From contig NC_004722.1 in the NCBI RefSeq assembly GCF_000007825.1, forward strand, positions 1,342,501 to 1,406,500: 64,000 nt of DNA, given 5' to 3'. A program made the position numbers and the translations under genes. Origin of the DNA: Bacillus cereus ATCC 14579. Its GTDB lineage: Bacteria > Bacillota > Bacilli > Bacillales > Bacillaceae_G. The notes beneath the pieces were generated by a model that was not told the DNA's origin, did no database searches, and saw only the letters and a list, made by a program, of their open reading frames with translations. Shown here one piece after another: positions 60,324 through 64,000 of this stretch (its first letter is position 1; the number at the start of each line of letters is the position of its first letter).

Positions 60324-61100
60324 TTACAACTTCATGGCGCTCCAAATTGTCCATCGATCTCTTTCAATAATAGGAGAGACGTTTTGTAATGCGGTCTGTA
60401 TATGTTGTAGAAGTTGAGAAAGTTCATCATCTGTTAACTCATATAGAATGGATCGACCTGTTCGAGGAGATAAATCTTGCAATAATGCTTCTACAGAATC
60501 ATGTATTTTTCGTATTTCCCATTGTGTTTGTGCGGGAAGTACATGAAGAGAATGTTTTTGTAATTCTGTCTGTATAGTGTTGGTTTTTGGACGTCTTTTT
60601 GACTCTATTTCAATAAGTTTTGGAAATAGAGAGAAAAAATATCCGCGAATGTGTTCGGGACTTCCTGGAATTGTACAATCTTCAATTGTTCGATCTTGTA
60701 AAATAAGTACACCGTTTTTATTTAATATACGAGAAGCTTCACGTAAAAATGTAGGAATGTCTTGTAAATGATGAATAACTGCACGCGAAATAACTATGTC
60801 GAATGTTTCATTAGGGTATGGGATATTATGTGCATCACCGTGGATGAATGAAATGTTTGAAAAGTTGTTACAATTTTCTTTTGCAGCTTGTAATATTAGT
60901 TTTGAAAAATCAAGTCCCACAACATTTTTGGCTCCCATAAGAGCGAGTTCTTTCGTATAAATCCCACCACCACAGCCGATATCAATTATTTGCTTGTTTT
61001 GTATTTCTGTAATGTTTTTTACCATTTCAGCCCAAGAAATATGAGCGTTTCTTGTTGCATATGTGTACTTATTATTTTCATCATGAAAATTAATGGACAT
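60324..61100 (-). CDS. Class I SAM-dependent methyltransferase
   Basis: A 258-residue Methyltransf_11-type protein. Motif I is DIGCGGGIYTKEL (40-52), the acidic residue of motif II is in VVGLDFSKLI, GDAHNIPY (motif III) and FDIVISRAVIHHL (motif IV) follow, then the C-terminal helical part. This is the UbiE/COQ5-like small-molecule branch; the substrate is unknown. It is monocistronic and convergent with the small zinc-ribbon-like gene. Confidence 0.85.
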   Translation of the reverse strand: MSINFHDENNKYTYATRNAHISWAEMVKNITEIQNKQIIDIGCGGGIYTKELALMGAKNVVGLDFSKLILQAAKENCNNFSNISFIHGDAHNIPYPNETFDIVISRAVIHHLQDIPTFLREASRILNKNGVLILQDRTIEDCTIPGSPEHIRGYFFSLFPKLIEIESKRRPKTNTIQTELQKHSLHVLPAQTQWEIRKIHDSVEALLQDLSPRTGRSILYELTDDELSQLLQHIQTALQNVSPIIERDRWTIWSAMKL

Positions 61101-61208
61101 GATAAAGACCTCCTTTCAATGATTAGTATAGCGTATTTAATAGGATGTCACGTTTTTGTTTTATGTATGAAGATTATAAGGATTTCTTATCGTAAGAGGA
61201 GGATTAAT

Positions 61209-62063
61209 TTGAAAGGGAAATATGTATTGGTGTTGTTGTTTGTTATGTTACTAGCAGCTTGTGGTCAAGTTGAGCCGAAAAAAGAAACAAAAAAAGTAGA
61301 AGAGACGGTGAATGAAGTGAAAGAAACAATAGGGGTAACCGTTATACAAAAAAAACATAAAGAGAAAAAGTTGCAGGAATCAGAAGCGAAGTTAGTAATA
61401 GACATTTTGAATAAAGCTGAGAAACAAGAAATAACAGGAAGCTTCGGTGAACCTGAATATGAAATACAAATTAGTAGAGATGGGAAAAAAGAAACTTATT
61501 ATGCATGGTTAAGAGGAGAAGATAGACGAGGATGGGTGCAATATAAGAAAGCTATGTATATGTTGAATGAAAAAGATACGGAAAAGCTTTTGGATATATT
61601 TCCAAATGTCTCAGAACAAAAAGAAGATGAGATGCAGGTAAGCCCTTTAACAGAAGTAACAAAAAAAGATTTACAGATTACCGCATTTCATATTAAAACA
61701 GGCGATCAAAACGTGAATTATACGGTACGGTATACGATTTCACAATCACTATACAATAAGTTAGTGAAGGAGCAAGAATATTATTTGCAACTCAATTTTC
61801 CAGAAAAAGTTCAAAAATTAATTGGAGCAAAAGAGAGTGAAATAATTTTAGGTGAAAAAGTAAAGGAAGGGTATAAGCAATATGAATTGCATGCTACTGT
61901 TCTGATAAAAAGCGCTTCACAATCACAATTAAAATCATTAGAAACATATTACGAAAATTATGATTTGAAAATATTAAACAGTGAAAAAGAAAAAATAGGT
62001 GTGTTTCAAAATATAATTCAGATTGTTAAAGATTATGGTGAAAAAATGAATTTTCAAAGATAA
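61209..62063 (+). CDS. Hypothetical lipoprotein
   Basis: A 284-residue lipoprotein: signal (M)KGKYVLVLLFVMLLAACG with lipobox LAAC (Cys about 18), followed by a Lys/Glu-rich linker and a mixed alpha/beta domain. A TTG at 61209 is chosen because AGAGGAGGA lies just before it; longer upstream frames have no signal start. No domain is recognised. It lies between two reverse-strand genes. Confidence 0.7.
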   Translation: MKGKYVLVLLFVMLLAACGQVEPKKETKKVEETVNEVKETIGVTVIQKKHKEKKLQESEAKLVIDILNKAEKQEITGSFGEPEYEIQISRDGKKETYYAWLRGEDRRGWVQYKKAMYMLNEKDTEKLLDIFPNVSEQKEDEMQVSPLTEVTKKDLQITAFHIKTGDQNVNYTVRYTISQSLYNKLVKEQEYYLQLNFPEKVQKLIGAKESEIILGEKVKEGYKQYELHATVLIKSASQSQLKSLETYYENYDLKILNSEKEKIGVFQNIIQIVKDYGEKMNFQR

Positions 62064-62143
62064 AGTGAGCCTTTAATTAGCCCTTACGGATTGGAATGAA
62101 TGTAAACTCGTCAAATCTATATGGCCTTTCCTAGGAAATGATA

Positions 62144-62173
62144 ATAGAGAGGGGAAAGCACCCCTCTCTATTA
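62144..62173. terminator. Bidirectional terminator
   Basis: ATAGAGAGGGG-AAAGCA-CCCCTCTCTAT, between the convergent lipoprotein and small membrane genes. Confidence 0.85.
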
Positions 62174-62368
62174 CTTTGCTTTTGCAGATGGCTCATTCAT
62201 TGATTTTCGTGTAATAAGAAAAGAAATCATAAGAGCGGAAAGGATGACAAGGGCAATAAATACGTGATTGGGCAACAAATCTAATAATAATACGTAACTA
62301 ACGGTATAAAAAATAAGAGTTGAAGCTAAAAACGATAGAGCACCTATTATAAGAGATTGTAAATTCAT
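62171..62368 (-). CDS. Small two-span membrane protein
   Basis: A 65-residue protein, MNLQSLIIGALSFLASTLIF then two hydrophobic segments (about 5-30 and 36-53), and a polar tail SMNEPSAKAK. AAAGGAGGTG precedes ATG. No family recognised. Confidence 0.6.
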   Translation of the reverse strand: MNLQSLIIGALSFLASTLIFYTVSYVLLLDLLPNHVFIALVILSALMISFLITRKSMNEPSAKAK

Positions 62369-62519
62369 TTGTGTACACCTCCTTTTATTTATATTTTTGG
62401 CTGAAAATGGATTATATAAACATTATTTCTAACAATAGAAAAAAATATGTCATAATAGAGAAAAGAACAAGCTTTGATGAATGAATATGATTCATTAATG
62501 AGAGATAAAGGAGAGGAAT

Positions 62520-63617
62520 ATGAAAAATAATAAAAAAGGATTATGGGGAATTATTGTTGCGGTAGGTCTATTTTTACTGTCTAAGTTAAAGTGGGTATTT
62601 GCAATTTTTAAATTAGCAAAGTTTTCAACGGTATTTAGTATGTTTCTATCGCTTGGCGCATACGCAGTTCTATATGGTTGGAAATTTGGAGTAGCGCTCA
62701 TTTATTTGTTGTTTGTTCATGAAATGGGCCATTTATGGGCTGCGAAAAGAAAGGGGATTCCGACATCGCCAGCAATCTTTATTCCATTTATGGGGGCCCT
62801 TATTGGAATGAAAGAGATGCCGAAAAATGCGAAAGATGAAGCTTACATTGCCTATATGGGGCCGCTTTTCGGACTTCTGTCATTTTTACCGGCGATACCG
62901 CTTTATATAATGACGAAAGAGCCATTTTGGGCGCTTGTTATTTTGCTTGGAAGTATGATTAATTTCTTTAATTTAATTCCCGTTTCGCCGCTAGATGGTG
63001 GGAGAATTATTTCAGTTGTCAGTACTAAAATTTGGGGAGCAGGCCTTATTTTATTACTTGGCTATTCAATTTACTTTAAAAGTATTTTGGGAGGATTTAT
63101 TGTTATTATCGGTTGTATGGAGTTATATAGAGTAATAAAGAGAGATGAGCCGATTAAGGAATTAGGGCATAAAATTTATGGGATGAAAGAATATGTTACT
63201 AGGCTTGAAGAGGAATTAAAAGAAACGGGTGCTGTACATCGGACTATATACGTGATGCATCATGAGATGAATGCATTAAGACAAAGAGAACGGGAAAAAG
63301 AGTTACAAATAGGTGAACTTAAAAAAATGGAAGTGTTAGAGTATCTTTTACCGAAGTTCGAACCGTTAGATTATGTTCCATATGAAGATGAAAAAGATGA
63401 GTATACAATTCACATAAGGGAAGCATTTGAAGCGTCAGAAAGAAAATTAAATGAATGGAAAACAGAAAAGGAACAACAAGAAAACTATTATAAAGTGGAT
63501 GCGAAAACGAAATGGACAGTATTTGCTTGTTATATCGGATTAATGGTTATACTCGGTTACACAGCTTATGAAGGATATATTGTTTTACAAGAACATTTGC
63601 CAACGAGAAATGTATAG
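62520..63617 (+). CDS. M50/site-2-protease-family membrane metalloprotease with coiled-coil C terminus
   Basis: A 365-residue integral membrane protease. The zinc-site HEMGH is at 67-71 and the third ligand in NLIPVSPLDGG (D159). The core is close to YwhC/SpoIVFB-type site-2 proteases of the short class. After residue ~210 comes a long charged coiled-coil region (MKEYVTRLEEELKETG, REREKELQIGELKKMEVLE), then another hydrophobic span near the C terminus (WTVFACYIGLMVILGYTAY). GGAGAGG precedes the ATG. Its cleavage substrate is unknown. Confidence 0.85.
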   Translation: MKNNKKGLWGIIVAVGLFLLSKLKWVFAIFKLAKFSTVFSMFLSLGAYAVLYGWKFGVALIYLLFVHEMGHLWAAKRKGIPTSPAIFIPFMGALIGMKEMPKNAKDEAYIAYMGPLFGLLSFLPAIPLYIMTKEPFWALVILLGSMINFFNLIPVSPLDGGRIISVVSTKIWGAGLILLLGYSIYFKSILGGFIVIIGCMELYRVIKRDEPIKELGHKIYGMKEYVTRLEEELKETGAVHRTIYVMHHEMNALRQREREKELQIGELKKMEVLEYLLPKFEPLDYVPYEDEKDEYTIHIREAFEASERKLNEWKTEKEQQENYYKVDAKTKWTVFACYIGLMVILGYTAYEGYIVLQEHLPTRNV

Positions 63618-63731
63618 AAAAATATTGTCGAAATGATAGGAAGAATTAATACAGGAATTATATTTCTACGAGAGAATGTTACAAGTATAGTCATACGTTG
63701 CAATATTTTTAGTAGAGAAGGAGTTCTGTGT

Positions 63732-64000
63732 ATGAAGAAATTGTTAAATGTATTAGGTATTATTATCGTGATGATCATTGCGAGTTATAGTCTTATGAAA
63801 GTGCTGTTACATTATGCGAATAAGCCTGCTGAGGTAAATACAATAGCTCAAATAGAAGATGTGCAAGAAGAGACAAAAGTGCTAGATTTTATTCGAATGA
63901 CACATGAAAGCTATAATAATTTCTTAAATTATGGTAAAGCAGAGAATTATACAGACGGGGATTGGAATCAATTTAAGCAATGGTTTCAACAACAAGAACA
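63732..64000 (+). CDS. Hypothetical membrane-anchored protein (cut by window end)
   Basis: A frame starting ATG at 63732 after GAAGGAG, MKKLLNVLGIIIVMIIAS then YSLMKVLL, a signal-anchor-like segment, followed by a polar domain (HESYNNFLNYGKAENYTDG). It runs past the window end after at least 89 codons. No domain is recognised in the visible part. Confidence 0.65.
   Translation, partial: MKKLLNVLGIIIVMIIASYSLMKVLLHYANKPAEVNTIAQIEDVQEETKVLDFIRMTHESYNNFLNYGKAENYTDGDWNQFKQWFQQQE

Noticed and set aside
1..64000. tRNA, rRNA, prophage or IS transposase genes
   Set aside because: None seen on reading both strands; only the short bcr-type elements show mobility.

Overview
The window is AT-rich chromosomal DNA of a Firmicute, almost certainly the Bacillus cereus group. 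The evidence is the gene content (T-box, S-box and L-box leaders, LiaIHFSR-type cell-envelope module, forespore-type promoter, lipoteichoic acid synthase) and several copies of a short GTGAAACTTTAATCAGTGGG-type intergenic element flanked by ATAAA(G/A) duplications, as described for bcr-type repeats of that group. Species cannot be resolved from the sequence alone.

Layout. 1-9.5 kb: an M20 amidohydrolase, a Fur-boxed flavodoxin unit with a PD-(D/E)XK-like protein, an APH-like kinase, MATE efflux pump, undecaprenyl-diphosphatase, unusual thioredoxin, YrvL-like membrane protein, MarR regulator and a small protein behind a sigma-G-like promoter. 9.5-15.6 kb: a DAACS symporter, an array of four ~211-bp tandem repeats (one interrupted by a bcr-like element) in front of a Trk/Ktr potassium transporter, a GerW-like sporulation gene with a nonsense codon, and a promoter-to-terminator unit with no gene that looks like an undescribed RNA. 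15.8-25.0 kb: ilvE, an Ile T-box, then ilvB-ilvN-ilvC-leuABCD, preceded by a perfect CcpA cre and a near-perfect CodY box; ilvB carries a +1 frameshift. 25.0-32.8 kb: the complete his operon (hisZGDBHAFIE) behind a leader peptide with three consecutive His codons and mutually exclusive hairpins; the terminal histidinol-phosphatase gene has a TAA at codon 10.

32.9-39.4 kb: a DUF4025-like small protein, D-2-hydroxyacid dehydrogenase, PssA, LtaS, a DUF3888-like secreted protein, and lysA under a lysine riboswitch. 39.5-46.5 kb: a SAM riboswitch, yezD, then the assimilatory sulfate reduction and siroheme operon (cysH, sat, cysC, sulfite reductase, DUF3906, cobA, sirB, sirC). 46.5-53.9 kb: a Trp-type T-box with an SNF-family transporter (inferred tryptophan importer), an M23 murein hydrolase with a WalR box, gltT, a DUF402 protein and a SAM-riboswitch-controlled NhaC-type transporter (inferred methionine importer). 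54-64 kb: liaI-H-F-S-R-like operon, brnQ under an Ile-type T-box, a methyltransferase, a lipoprotein, an M50 protease and a CDS cut by the window end.

The main theme is amino-acid and sulfur supply controlled by nearly every class of leader RNA: three T-boxes, two S-boxes, one L-box and one ribosome-sensing His attenuator. The most unusual items are the His attenuator (rare type of control in Firmicutes), the tandem structured repeats before the K+ transporter, the orphan RNA unit at 14.7 kb, and three separate gene-inactivating lesions (gerW-like, ilvB, hisJ) within about 18 kb.
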